Positions 8,801 through 14,837 of a DNA stretch of 22,310 nucleotides are shown here, in pieces. Under the pieces are notes generated by a model, which did no database searches, was not told the DNA's origin, and saw only the letters and a program-made list of their open reading frames with translations. This stretch comes from an uncultured Eubacteriales bacterium (lineage in GTDB: Bacteria; Bacillota; Clostridia; Oscillospirales; CAG-272), in assembly GCA_905201895.1 (NCBI GenBank), contig CAJKPX010000031.1, positions 1-22,310 on the forward strand, written 5' to 3'. The first letter of the stretch is position 1, and each line of letters opens with the position of its first letter. Made by a program: the position numbers and the translations under genes.

Positions 8801-10370
8801 CGCCGTAGAGCGAGGTGATCTTGGGCTCATACTGTCCGTAAGAGCCCGCATCGTTTCCATAGACGTTGATCTCGCGGTTACCCACGCAGATCGAGTTGGA
8901 GCCCGCGCTACCGCCGTAGATTGTGGCAATGCTGCCGCCCGTGACGTTGAGCTGAAAATCGGCATAGACGGTATGCACGGTATAGTCATAGTTTGAGGTG
9001 GTTCCGCAGGTGATCGCGCCCGACATCGACGCTTTTCTGCCGAAATACCAGGTGAGCAGCCTGTTTTCGCCGTTGACACGGCTGATGCTGCTCGAATAGG
9101 TGGTTTGCCAGGTGCCAAACGACCCTCCGTTGAGCGAAACAACGTTGTAGTCGGTGGGACGGAAGGTGGAAATTCCCCACGCACGACCCGACGGAAGATT
9201 TTGACCGAAGCGTGCGGTCGCCTCGAAATAATGGAAGGTGTTGGCACTGACGCGCGTGAACATAAATTCGGTGCTCGCGCTGGAGGGCCTTGTGGTTGCC
9301 TCGGGATTTGCAGCACTGTAAATATTCTCGTATTTGAGCAGATTGATATTATCAAACCGCATGTTGGAATACATGGTGTTGGAATACTGCTTCTGCTTAA
9401 GATTATAGTTATAGCCCGTTGCGGGGTCGCCCGCCGCCTGACGGCTCTTATAGGTAGTGCTGATAAATGCCTTGGCTTTGTTTGCGGATCCACCGGTCAG
9501 AAAGCCGTAATATACGTCACCCTTGCTCGTGTCCTTATAATAGTCCAAATCACCCACGAGCATCAAAACGGTTGCATAGGCGTCGCCTGCATCCACAGTC
9601 TTGTCCGTGTAAATTTTGGTTCGCAGATCACCGAACACGCCGTCAACCGTTGCCTTGGGCAGCGCGGGATCGTTTCCAAGATTGGCGTCCGAGGAATAGG
9701 CGCCGTCGAGGTTGAGTCCCTTGCCCTGCGCATAAGCGAGGCTGGCGTTGTGATCGGGATACCAACCGTAGGTCGCATGCTGGGAATAGAGCATTTTATC
9801 AAAGGGATTTCGGATAAAGTAGCACCGCCCCCAAACCGCCTCGAGCTCAACAGTGCAGGAGCCGTCGCCGTTGACAGTGTAAAGGCCCTGCTCGGCAAGA
9901 GCTTCCAGAACGTCGGGGGTTATGGCATCGCCCGGTTGAAACACAGTTTGCGCCGGTATGCGCTGCGTGGTACCCTTGACCTGCCATCCCGTGAAGGTGT
10001 ATGCCCAACGAGGCTCTCCATTGACCGCCTCATCGAAATAAAATGTTTCGGGGTCAACAGTATCCTCCGCAGTGATATGGAGCTTGCCACCCGTTGCGGT
10101 GGCAAAATCGGTGCCCGGAATGATCAGACAGCCCGCCGACGTAAAGGTTGCGTCGAGCGAAAAATCGTCAAACAGCTCCGTTGGGGTATAATCCTCCTTG
10201 ATGGACTCGCGATAGCCGCCGTCCGAGAACACCACGTGAACGGTCGGTGCGTCTGCCGCAATCGTCCACCACACAACGGTCAGGGACGCGAGCGCTGCCA
10301 ACGCTACCGCAAGCAGCACGATCCGACGCCAACGGATTCTCCTTTGTTTTTTCCTGGTTTGGTTTTGCAT
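2847..10370 (-). CDS. Giant secreted or surface beta-solenoid protein with YGGG repeats
   Basis: The product is 2507 residues. Residues 1-17 are strongly basic, followed by a hydrophobic segment at about 18-38 (VLLAVALAALASLTVVWWTI) and an AADA-P site: either a signal peptide or an N-terminal anchor. Residues about 105-180 resemble a Listeria-Bacteroides (InlB B-type) repeat (YTFTGWQ ... VELEAVW). From about 475 to 1445 come more than 20 repeats of the type LYGGGYxGxVxGSTxVxIxD, in one stretch exactly 26 residues long; this looks like a right-handed beta-solenoid. The last 1060 residues are non-repetitive and beta-rich, ending in an Ig-like segment. There is no LPxTG motif or C-terminal membrane helix. 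It is the last gene of the operon, with AGGAGG (10380-10385) 9 bases before the ATG. Adhesin or scaffold is my inference; no enzyme motif is visible. Confidence 0.85.
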   Translation of the reverse strand: MQNQTRKKQRRIRWRRIVLLAVALAALASLTVVWWTIAADAPTVHVVFSDGGYRESIKEDYTPTELFDDFSLDATFTSAGCLIIPGTDFATATGGKLHITAEDTVDPETFYFDEAVNGEPRWAYTFTGWQVKGTTQRIPAQTVFQPGDAITPDVLEALAEQGLYTVNGDGSCTVELEAVWGRCYFIRNPFDKMLYSQHATYGWYPDHNASLAYAQGKGLNLDGAYSSDANLGNDPALPKATVDGVFGDLRTKIYTDKTVDAGDAYATVLMLVGDLDYYKDTSKGDVYYGFLTGGSANKAKAFISTTYKSRQAAGDPATGYNYNLKQKQYSNTMYSNMRFDNINLLKYENIYSAANPEATTRPSSASTEFMFTRVSANTFHYFEATARFGQNLPSGRAWGISTFRPTDYNVVSLNGGSFGTWQTTYSSSISRVNGENRLLTWYFGRKASMSGAITCGTTSNYDYTVHTVYADFQLNVTGGSIATIYGGSAGSNSICVGNREINVYGNDAGSYGQYEPKITSLYGGSDRARFFGVLNVNLYHSTQVKDLYGGGNYFSATTFGNINISLDHSTLQGNLFGGGKNGNTEVIPETYVQYTYSKNILSSAGKSTVNDLKVPMAVGSGGKVTINLANGAVVKGNVYGSGMGSSQTMLVTDRADDEAVPTDWYNTNYYPDGWTEPLTTYPSFRRDTMYILIGAERRISWSEYTPTGINFYSDNTLAYLSLATVQDVEINITDSTVGTAPNLATGNVYGGGSIAKVLGSTEITVTNSTIYGNVYGGGDGTTQPARVTLYHPLTGLANYKSPTYSVTSWSGGKPAKVSVTARSHAYNDSKLGASYKYPQTFAWSGETYLLSDEYNGIDYENYLLYSANTERWGSVENNTSVTIDGAKTSIKGAVYGGGNKGEVLGSTEVRILDGTVNEVYAGCNQSDVFGDTNLQILGGEITSAYGGNNQSGSIAGDVSVSMSGGEVSALLGGGNLAGYQGTVVVTVNGGSVGTLYGGGKEAAVNETVVNILGTAEIDNAYGGGDEGPVRANCAITLSETASVGILYGGANAADIDGDVTLTLQSGRVTGELFGANNQSGVISGEVTVQVRGGETETLYGGGNHADYYGTADVSLSGGRFGMVYGGGKEAAVERVELTVGGVLVSGSLYGGGYQGNVRSDAVVILSQSEIVGGLYGGGYNGDVEGSTTLRLTDATVGGSIYGGGYQGNVEGSTNLDVQAIELAGNLYGGGYAGTVGGTAVSIDDTVFGAGSILIEGSVFGGGEGSTATVLGSTSVDVNIAIDFTATEISSDTDTETPSGASSLDEHITMPVYSKILGDVFGGGDLGQVGDGRIIQSSNTAQVSVEGFASVTVRSGYIGGSVFGGGSGVPKDGQTYNVKMGTVFGSTQTNIYGGYIEGSVYGGGTQSRVYAAGDSTLAACVSIDQTQPDSLQKILIGGSVFSGGDRGTKTTQNASVPTTIGNVQVNITGAPGDVASDIYFRSGGIYGDGNLCLVRGTRSITIQDYHTDRHSTLKTFYSLQRADEVTLDNSRIVLLGAIDLVEEGDYTVYSVNRVGKLLMKNGSTVKLDQIVKYLGELESSVATDRVFVDRGNNASNNYVTHGGDAANTNALTEREILDYQDLGIERNTVCVANGLYLRIESEMTKSLGSVKGLFTLSLLRAKVGEGGGFVYASIPLSTGAFVCETFMDGEKKYVAVDAPTYEAFEQGIYYVAVNGAEGTDYVRADGTYDAANTTYYTKNYMKVVGDVGGFFGGSFTYYYWYINGATIRYTTGITGYIGSMETRYSQVNSIPPHAKQLHYVLNSIEGNSTLKNAVTGVKPTYQLLKSVSFDGEGKPILSDQQIAIEVRLGSRSLGFVWYDESSDMWYLCQSGKDFEGYNEQKAEIANNVLIDTSISVDTTNSDLELVFYKSTEVNAELAGMTLDIVIDIFFDNGEGVPGNVFNEGASKLMFQLRLAVERLMPEQTLFYQPGESYGVATTIDISITGQSAFTAQYKTRYIPTAFPAAGGMGMRWVISAASYDYYMDAEGNYMTLDGNGNCVNITGHLIFNDSLDPSTMTFDTYPEWTVMKRADGTYFYKAEDANGSRVLELSLEHSVRSPKLPKGTKITMIDISPGINPTFYYYLCKESTESVDVLDFALMGSTQSIRNGGVTPAFMQLYVDEFGKQLSSRITEEILFIFDFSAADWGGLTLQDCMVEFKHFYGNSTSSADIMDYVSIQKNQETNEIQSIEREFAHPTPYLVYPNTNGLDQFVVEIEEQGDDLHPEYYDYDSMTLNLNIVENTEKVNTVLSEETFVLRMSLVNGGVEKKLPVGIRVAVDGRYFYPAPGNMYILIRVESSGSHKITVESYLTSMKEAFGIGSGGEVQLNFSLYCAQYDESSNALTVAGAPQGNTVCIDTYKIHDNPVYSMTVSADVEDRMIGVGEIFRFQITTGVVGEEIAAVHPTVSVSRKSATTGKYETVATNSLFITATTIANDGTFEWRTSPRAVKGTYRLTFTYGDRVEYLTLVIE
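6670..8935 (-). repeat. Coding repeat array, YGGG-type solenoid turns
   Basis: This is the core of the repeat domain of the giant protein, with YGGG, FGGG or YGGx recurring at turn ends. Between 6679 and 6918 the codons for YGG recur at 6913, 6835, 6757 and 6679, an exact 78-base period (26 residues). Turns such as LYGGGYQGNV, LYGGGYNGDV, IYGGGYQGNV and LYGGGYAGTV are near-identical in protein but differ in DNA, so the array is old rather than freshly amplified. More diverged turns continue to about 6045. Confidence 0.85.
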
Positions 10371-10387
10371 CTGTGATAGCCTCCTGC

Positions 10388-10407
10388 AAGCGGAGCCTGC
10401 TCCGCTT
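10388..10407 (-). promoter_or_regulatory. Hairpin just before the giant gene's ribosome site
   Basis: AAGCGGAGC and GCTCCGCTT form a 9-bp inverted repeat with a 2-base centre. It sits between the stop of the preceding gene (10418) and the AGGAGG site at 10380-10385. There is no T-run after it, so it is more likely an mRNA-processing or translation-coupling element than a terminator. Confidence 0.5.
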
Positions 10408-10417
10408 CAAAAATCGT

Positions 10418-11329
10418 TTAGGGTGTGGGGGCAAAGGCGGGGTTCTGCAACAGAGTCACGGTAAACGTGCCGTCCGCATAGGTGGCGCTGCCGCTCATTT
10501 GCTGCAAAAGATTGTTGAGGTTGACCTCTCGGTCCCATTTGATAAATTCAAAGGTGAAGGTTTGCCCAACCTTGAGCTCCTTTGTGGTAAACACGCGCAC
10601 CAGATAGCGATTGCCGCCCGCATCGGTCAGGCTATTTTCCGACGTCATGGTTACGAGCTCGCCGTCATTCATCAGATGCGCGGCGGTGGGATCGAGCTGC
10701 AGGCGATTTTCGGTGGCATTGACGTCCGACCAATCAATACAAAGCTTACCTGCCGCAACCGCAGACTCATTTGCCGTGACGTAGAGCTTGAGTGCGATGC
10801 CCGTGTCAACGATGCTGTAGCTGACGGGATGATCGAAGACGTGCAGTGAGAAGATCAGGCGCATGGTTTTTTCGTAGGGTGCGCTCGAGGTGACCGTGAT
10901 CACCACCTGTGCCCCATCCTTGTAGCCCTCGGGAACGGTGAGCGTGTAGCTCTTATCCGCACCTGCCGCGAGCGTCGCGTTGCCGCTTTCGCTCAACGTG
11001 GGAACGGGACCGCCCTCGTTGTTCTGCACCGTCATACTGACGTTGTAGGTGGTTGCCGCAAAATTAGGGCGGAGCGCATCCATGTAGTTTTGCACCTTGA
11101 AGGTGACAACCTTTTCGTCACCGCCGTAGAGACTCCAAATCCGCTCGTTCTCCTCGCCGGACAGCTTGTCGACCGTGAAATAAAAGGGCTTTGAGGTTGC
11201 AGAGCCGCCCTCGTGCGCACGCTGATCGTAATAGCGCGCCAGCACAACGCCGAGCGGACACATGGCAACAACCAGCAAAAGGATCAGCGCGGTGATCCAT
11301 AATTTCCTTTTCATGTTGCGATCACGCAC
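10418..11329 (-). CDS. SipW-type secreted protein, CalY/TasA-like
   Basis: I infer a secreted subunit or linker of the extracellular assembly. Counting from the ATG at 11314 (298 residues), MKRKLWITALILLLVVAM is a hydrophobic signal and VLARYYDQ ... FYFTVDKL matches the pattern after the cleavage site in SipW substrates. The mature part is beta-rich, with no enzyme motif. The start is uncertain: a GTG at 11329 would add MRDRN. The only good ribosome site (GGAGG) is 20 bases before the GTG, separated from it by a small hairpin (11332-11346). The C-terminus (LLQNPAFAPTP) lacks the Q-I/V-D ending of the other three subunits. It lies 48 bases after its upstream neighbour (measured from the GTG) and 47 before the giant gene. 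Confidence 0.75.
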   Translation of the reverse strand: MRDRNMKRKLWITALILLLVVAMCPLGVVLARYYDQRAHEGGSATSKPFYFTVDKLSGEENERIWSLYGGDEKVVTFKVQNYMDALRPNFAATTYNVSMTVQNNEGGPVPTLSESGNATLAAGADKSYTLTVPEGYKDGAQVVITVTSSAPYEKTMRLIFSLHVFDHPVSYSIVDTGIALKLYVTANESAVAAGKLCIDWSDVNATENRLQLDPTAAHLMNDGELVTMTSENSLTDAGGNRYLVRVFTTKELKVGQTFTFEFIKWDREVNLNNLLQQMSGSATYADGTFTVTLLQNPAFAPTP

Positions 11330-11331
11330 TC

Positions 11332-11346
11332 GCCCAAACGGGGCGG
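11332..11346 (-). promoter_or_regulatory. Hairpin between ribosome site and start codon
   Basis: CGCCC and GGGCG pair around CGTTT (15 bases). The hairpin lies between GGAGG and the GTG at 11329. Folding would leave only about 5 unpaired bases between ribosome site and GTG, turning an over-long 20-base spacing into a usable one. This supports the GTG start but is not proof. Confidence 0.4.
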
Positions 11347-11377
11347 GTGCCTCCTTTCTCTGTTCTTTTGCGCTGCG

Positions 11378-11839
11378 TCAGTCAATCTGCTCGCAGGCTA
11401 CGCTGACCTGCACATGGTCGATCTCGCCGCTGTAAATATAATCGTGAGGACCCGTCCATGCAACCGTGAGACGCCGTGTGACCGTTTCGCCGACTTGCAG
11501 CTCTGCATCGTCAACGTCGCCGTCCCAAGTGAAGGTAAGCGGCAGATTTTCGGTGCCTCTCGTGACCGTGACCGTGTAGATCACGTCAACCTCGCCCTGA
11601 TTTTTCAGAACGATGTCAAGCTCTCGGGTCCAGACCTCGCCAAACTCGAGGGCAACCGTTTGCGTCAGAGTGCCGCTCTGCGACACGTCAAACTGTGCAA
11701 CCTCTGCCCCGTCTCCCGTGTCATCCTCCGAAAGATAACGCGAGACCGTGAGAGGCAGCGCCAGACAAAGCAGAACCAACGCATAGACCAGCACAAAGAG
11801 AAAGATCCGCTTGCGTCGGCTTTGTAATCCAGATGCCAT
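11378..11839 (-). CDS. Small SipW-dependent CalY-like secreted protein
   Basis: A 153-residue protein, probably a minor secreted subunit matured by the SipW peptidase encoded just upstream. Residues 1-11 are basic (SRRKRK-like), about 12-30 are hydrophobic (IFLFVLVYALVLLCLALPL), and then TVSRYLSEDD ... AEVAQFDV follows. This matches the V-A/S-R-Y/F plus A-x-V-A/T-x-W/F pattern of the two TasA-like proteins of this operon. The rest is one small beta-rich domain ending in VACEQID, like their TQID and EQVD endings. An AAAGGA site lies 11 bases before the ATG. At this size it could be an assembly initiator or cap, as TapA is for TasA in Bacillus; that role is inference. Confidence 0.75.
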   Translation of the reverse strand: MASGLQSRRKRIFLFVLVYALVLLCLALPLTVSRYLSEDDTGDGAEVAQFDVSQSGTLTQTVALEFGEVWTRELDIVLKNQGEVDVIYTVTVTRGTENLPLTFTWDGDVDDAELQVGETVTRRLTVAWTGPHDYIYSGEIDHVQVSVACEQID

Positions 11840-11889
11840 AGCTTATGTTTTCCTTTCTCACGGGCACTCCCCGATCGGGAGTCACCGTC

Positions 11890-11914
11890 AAAAATTCTGC
11901 GGGGAAGTCCCCCG
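11890..11914 (-). terminator. Weak terminator-like hairpin after the SipW gene
   Basis: A 5-bp GC stem (900-904 with 910-914, within 11900-11914) is followed on the minus strand by a few bases and five T (11894-11890), directly after the SipW stop codon. It is short, so partial termination at most. Confidence 0.35.
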
Positions 11915-11916
11915 AC

Positions 11917-12432
11917 TTACCGCCGCCGCTTTTTTCCGACGGCGTTGAGAATTTCACTCAACGCGATCAACCCCAGCGCGACCAGCGTCAGGGTCAGAAA
12001 TCCCTCCGACGATTGGATATACCGTTGCAGATTTCCCACGTTCGGGATCACGATGATCACCTTGCCAATGATCTGATCTGCGGATATCTCACCGTCCTCG
12101 GGGTCGTTTGCGTCCCCCTTGGTGGTGTAGAGCACCTCACCGTTCTCGTCGGTTCGGATCTTCACAACGCGATGCGTAACGGGGTAGGTATTGCCGTAAT
12201 AGGTGACCACCTCGCGCAGGTTGTAGCTGTTCTGATGCCAGATGACCACAAGATCGTCCACCGAGATATCCGGCTCCATGCTGCCCGAGGTGACGATCGC
12301 CATCCCCAGCCCCAGCACGGTGGGACATTGGTCGCCCCGCTCACGCTTATAGAAGCAGATGCCGTTAAAGATCAGAAACAGCACCATAATCACGATGAGC
12401 ACGGTTGTGATTGCATTCCAAATTTTTCTCAT
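11917..12432 (-). CDS. sipW: SipW-type (ER-like) signal peptidase I
   Basis: A membrane serine protease that removes signal peptides from TasA/CalY-class secreted proteins. The 171-residue product has a transmembrane helix at about 7-26, then IVTSGSMEPDISVDDLVVI with the nucleophile Ser51. THRVVKI holds His87 in place of the Lys of ordinary bacterial type I peptidases, and YTTKGDANDPEDGE holds the acidic residue. QIIGKVIIVIPNVG and a second helix at about 144-164 come before a basic tail. These features place it in the Ser-His subfamily (SipW, archaeal, ER type). GGAGA lies 7 bases before the ATG and partly follows the T-run of the upstream hairpin. Four neighbours carry likely substrate signals, a strong contextual match. 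Confidence 0.95.
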   Translation of the reverse strand: MRKIWNAITTVLIVIMVLFLIFNGICFYKRERGDQCPTVLGLGMAIVTSGSMEPDISVDDLVVIWHQNSYNLREVVTYYGNTYPVTHRVVKIRTDENGEVLYTTKGDANDPEDGEISADQIIGKVIIVIPNVGNLQRYIQSSEGFLTLTLVALGLIALSEILNAVGKKRRR

Positions 12433-12444
12433 CTCGTATTCTCC

Positions 12445-12488
12445 AAAAAAACAGGCTTCCGCCGCGTCGGATCAACGGCGTGGCGGAA
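12445..12488 (-). terminator. Intergenic terminator-like hairpin before sipW
   Basis: On the minus strand a 7-bp stem TTCCGCC/GGCGGAA (12482-12488 with 12457-12463), an 18-base loop, and a run of seven T (12451-12445) a few bases later. It lies between the second TasA-like gene and sipW. Since no promoter is evident after it, it probably acts as a partial terminator that lowers sipW expression relative to the subunits. Confidence 0.6.
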
Positions 12489-12517
12489 AACGTGGCGACG
12501 TTTCCGAGGTCAACCGA

Positions 12518-13591
12518 TCAGTCGACCTGCTCGATTGAGAGCGAAACGTCAAGCGAGGTCTTGAGCGAGCCGCACAGCACGCCGACCGCATTTTTGATCA
12601 GACCGCTCTCGGCATTGACCGTCAGAAGCGATGCCTTTCCGTCGGCGTCGAGCAAAACGAGCGTGCGGTTGGTGGGAGAGAGCCGACCGAGCAACGAATC
12701 GGCACTGCGATAGAGCGCGCGCTCGACATCATTGCCGCCATTGTCGATCACCCATGCCCAATCAAGGGTGAGCCGTTCCACGCTTGCAACCACCAGCGGG
12801 TCAAGTCCCATATCGAGCTTCGTTCCTACCGCAAGCCTCGGCCCCGTGACCGAATAGCTGCGCTTACCCGACGCATCGGGGGCAGCCTCGCCCACGCTCG
12901 CGCGTGCAACCGACTCGGCAAGCGCCCGGGCAATGCTCGCGAGCGAATCACTATGTATATCCGAAACCACGCCGTCAAGTCCCTTTGCGGTGTAGACCAC
13001 GGGGTAATAGTCGGCGGTCAGCTCAAAGCGGTCCTCCACGCGATAAAAGGTGATGCCGTTCAGATCGGCGGGCTTGACCGTGAGCTTTTGGTAGGAGGGC
13101 ACGGATGAAATGCCCTCGTTGCCGTCCACGTAAAGCCCCTCCGCGATGAGTGCCTCGATATTGTCTGCGGTGACGTTGGAAACGGGAGTCATCTCTCCGT
13201 AAATTCCTTTTGCAAGATAGATGCTCTGCGTTGTGATCTCAAGCCTCTGTTTGGTTGCCACCTCGGGCGTGCCCGAGAGCATCAGCGTCATGCCCTGCCC
13301 CTTCGTTCCGGGAGCAACAACCTTGAGAAATGCGGAGTCGAGCGCGGAAACCGAATTGGAGCGCACCGTGATATCGGTGTCACCCGAGGTTGCGGTGTTT
13401 CCGCCTGCAGCGCCGAGATAGTTGGTGCCAAAGAGGTCGCCGCTCACCGAGAGCGAAACACCCCATTGCGTCACCTGTGCGGCGTCCCGGGTGGAATCCT
13501 CCGCCCGAAAGCGCGCAACCGTTCCGCCAACGAGGCTGGCGGTGAGCATGCAAAGGGTTAATGCCAGCACCAAAGCTTTTGCACTTTTCAT
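12518..13591 (-). CDS. TasA/CalY-like fibre subunit, paralogue 2
   Basis: A predicted secreted fibre-forming subunit of 357 residues. The signal is basic, then hydrophobic, then LVGGTVARFRAEDS, with likely SipW cleavage after GGTVA (about residue 26). The mature start DAAQVTQWGVSLSVSGDLFG is colinear with paralogue 1 through the first 60 residues without a gap. Later blocks also match: VVAPGTKGQGM, IYLAKGIYGEM, ITFYRVED and YYPVVYTAKG. It ends in SIEQVD. I chose the ATG at 13591 because AAAGGA lies 7 bases upstream; an earlier in-frame start at 13639 would put a non-signal extension in front. About 170 bases containing a terminator-like hairpin separate it from paralogue 1, so it is probably made in smaller amounts. 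Confidence 0.85.
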   Translation of the reverse strand: MKSAKALVLALTLCMLTASLVGGTVARFRAEDSTRDAAQVTQWGVSLSVSGDLFGTNYLGAAGGNTATSGDTDITVRSNSVSALDSAFLKVVAPGTKGQGMTLMLSGTPEVATKQRLEITTQSIYLAKGIYGEMTPVSNVTADNIEALIAEGLYVDGNEGISSVPSYQKLTVKPADLNGITFYRVEDRFELTADYYPVVYTAKGLDGVVSDIHSDSLASIARALAESVARASVGEAAPDASGKRSYSVTGPRLAVGTKLDMGLDPLVVASVERLTLDWAWVIDNGGNDVERALYRSADSLLGRLSPTNRTLVLLDADGKASLLTVNAESGLIKNAVGVLCGSLKTSLDVSLSIEQVD

Positions 13592-13689
13592 ATAACGATC
13601 CTTTCCGTATGGTAAGCCGTTCAAAGCAGTCATGCACATGCTTTTTCGGCGATGGTTGCCATCGATTGCACTCGGTGGCAGGCATCCCC

Positions 13690-13731
13690 AAAAAAACCTA
13701 TTGAAGCCCGCCCGCCGTGAAGGCGGGCTTC
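13690..13731 (-). terminator. Strong terminator-like hairpin between the two TasA-like genes
   Basis: A 10-bp GC-rich stem (13722-13731 with 13703-13712) is followed after a few bases by seven T on the minus strand (13696-13690). It directly follows the first TasA-like gene inside what is otherwise a continuous operon. Partial read-through would make that first subunit the most abundant product. Confidence 0.75.
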
Positions 13732-13762
13732 AGATAAAGCCACGGTGTCGGGGGGAGATTGA

Positions 13763-14734
13763 TCAGTCGATCTGCGTTACAGCGATCGAAATCTCAAAGC
13801 TGGTATTCACGCTGTAATCGGTGTTCTCTACAAGAGCAACGTAGGAGCCTGTGTTCAGCTTCACAACCGTGCCGTTGGCGTTGAGAGGAGCGATGAGATT
13901 ACCGAGAATGGTGTCAGCATCGTCGTGCGCATCGTTGGTAGCGTCAAATGTCCACTCCCAGGTAATCGACTCACCCGAAAGGTTGAGCTCGGAGAGATCC
14001 TTGTTCACGTCGAACACCTTGGAGGTGGTGTAGATCTTCTTGTTCAGATCCAAGCCGGTTCCGTCGGTGGGAGTTGCTGCCACGCCGCTCACTGCTGCGG
14101 TGTAAGCCTCGGCGATCTCGGCAAGCATATCATCCGCAACGGTGCCAACCACATCGGTTGCGCCGTCTGCCTTGTAGACAACGGGATAGTATGTATCGGC
14201 AATCACGGCTGCATCCTTAAGCGAGTAGTAGGTGGTGAGAGGGTTGAAATCTGCAGGTGCAGGAACGTAAGCATCACCCGACTCCACAAAGAGCGATGCC
14301 TTAACTGCAGCGTAGTTTGCGGCGGTTATCGAGGTGTCCTCCACCATCACGCCGTAGGAGCCTGCAGCGAGGAAGATGTTGCGGGTCTTAACGGTCATGT
14401 CAACCTGAACCTTGGTCTCGGATTTGCCGGTAAGGCTGATCGAAATACCGGTATCGTTCTTGGTTCCGGGCGCTACCACGGTAGCAGGAGTTGCGGCAGC
14501 AGACGAAACCGAGATGTTGGTGTCGTCGGCGGACGCCTGGTTGCCGTTCGTTGCGTCTTTGTACTTTACGCCAAAGAGGTTGCCGTCAACCTTGAGCACA
14601 ATGCCCCACTTTGCAACCTGCGCGGATGCGTCGGCTGCGTCGGAGGTGTTGTATCTTGCAACAGTGCCGCCAAAGAGAGCGGTGGATGCCATTGCAAGAA
14701 CCAGGAGAAGGGAAAAGATTCTTGTAAGTTTCAT
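13763..14734 (-). CDS. TasA/CalY-like fibre subunit, paralogue 1 (probable major subunit)
   Basis: A 323-residue predicted secreted subunit. The signal MKLTRIFSLLLVLAMASTAL leads into FGGTVARYNTSD, a SipW-type cleavage region. The mature part (SAQVAKWGIVLKVDGNLFG, VVAPGTKNDTGISISLTG, NIFLAAGSYGVM, ADTYYPVVYKADG) is rich in beta strands, Ala, Thr and Asp, and ends in IAVTQID. TasA-family proteins polymerise into extracellular fibres, in Bacillus by donor-strand exchange; no published alignment was available to me. I chose the ATG at 14734 (AAAGGA 8 bases upstream); an in-frame start at 14776 would prefix a charged stretch. Its place ahead of a strong partial terminator suggests it is the major subunit. 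Confidence 0.85.
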   Translation of the reverse strand: MKLTRIFSLLLVLAMASTALFGGTVARYNTSDAADASAQVAKWGIVLKVDGNLFGVKYKDATNGNQASADDTNISVSSAAATPATVVAPGTKNDTGISISLTGKSETKVQVDMTVKTRNIFLAAGSYGVMVEDTSITAANYAAVKASLFVESGDAYVPAPADFNPLTTYYSLKDAAVIADTYYPVVYKADGATDVVGTVADDMLAEIAEAYTAAVSGVAATPTDGTGLDLNKKIYTTSKVFDVNKDLSELNLSGESITWEWTFDATNDAHDDADTILGNLIAPLNANGTVVKLNTGSYVALVENTDYSVNTSFEISIAVTQID

Positions 14735-14753
14735 AGTGTGTTCCTTTCTCGTC

Positions 14754-14811
14754 AGCTGCTTTCTGCAGCTTGACATGTTTTATATCAACCGCCCACCACG
14801 GCGCGGGCGGT
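14754..14811 (-). promoter_or_regulatory. Two hairpins in the leader of the major subunit gene
   Basis: ACCGCCC/GGGCGGT (14788-14794 with 14805-14811) and AGCTGC/GCAGCT (14754-14759 with 14765-14770) lie between the pseudo-peptidase gene and the first TasA-like gene. Neither has a T-run. They could stabilise the 5' end of a processed subunit mRNA. A TATAAA-like stretch near 14780 lacks a convincing -35. Confidence 0.45.
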
Positions 14812-14837
14812 GATAGTTGAGGGTGGGGGCGCGCCGT

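Noticed and set aside
6670..8935. DNA satellite or CRISPR-like array in the periodic region
   Set aside because: The period comes from protein repeats in one intact reading frame; DNA copies have diverged at third positions.
13592..13639. Longer N-terminus for TasA-like paralogue 2 starting at 13639
   Set aside because: It would place non-signal residues before a clean signal peptide and would translate through the AAAGGA site that fits the ATG at 13591.
14772..14790. Separate promoter for the major TasA-like subunit
   Set aside because: A TATAAA-like -10 is present but no acceptable -35 at 16-18 bases; the stretch upstream is the GC-rich hairpin.
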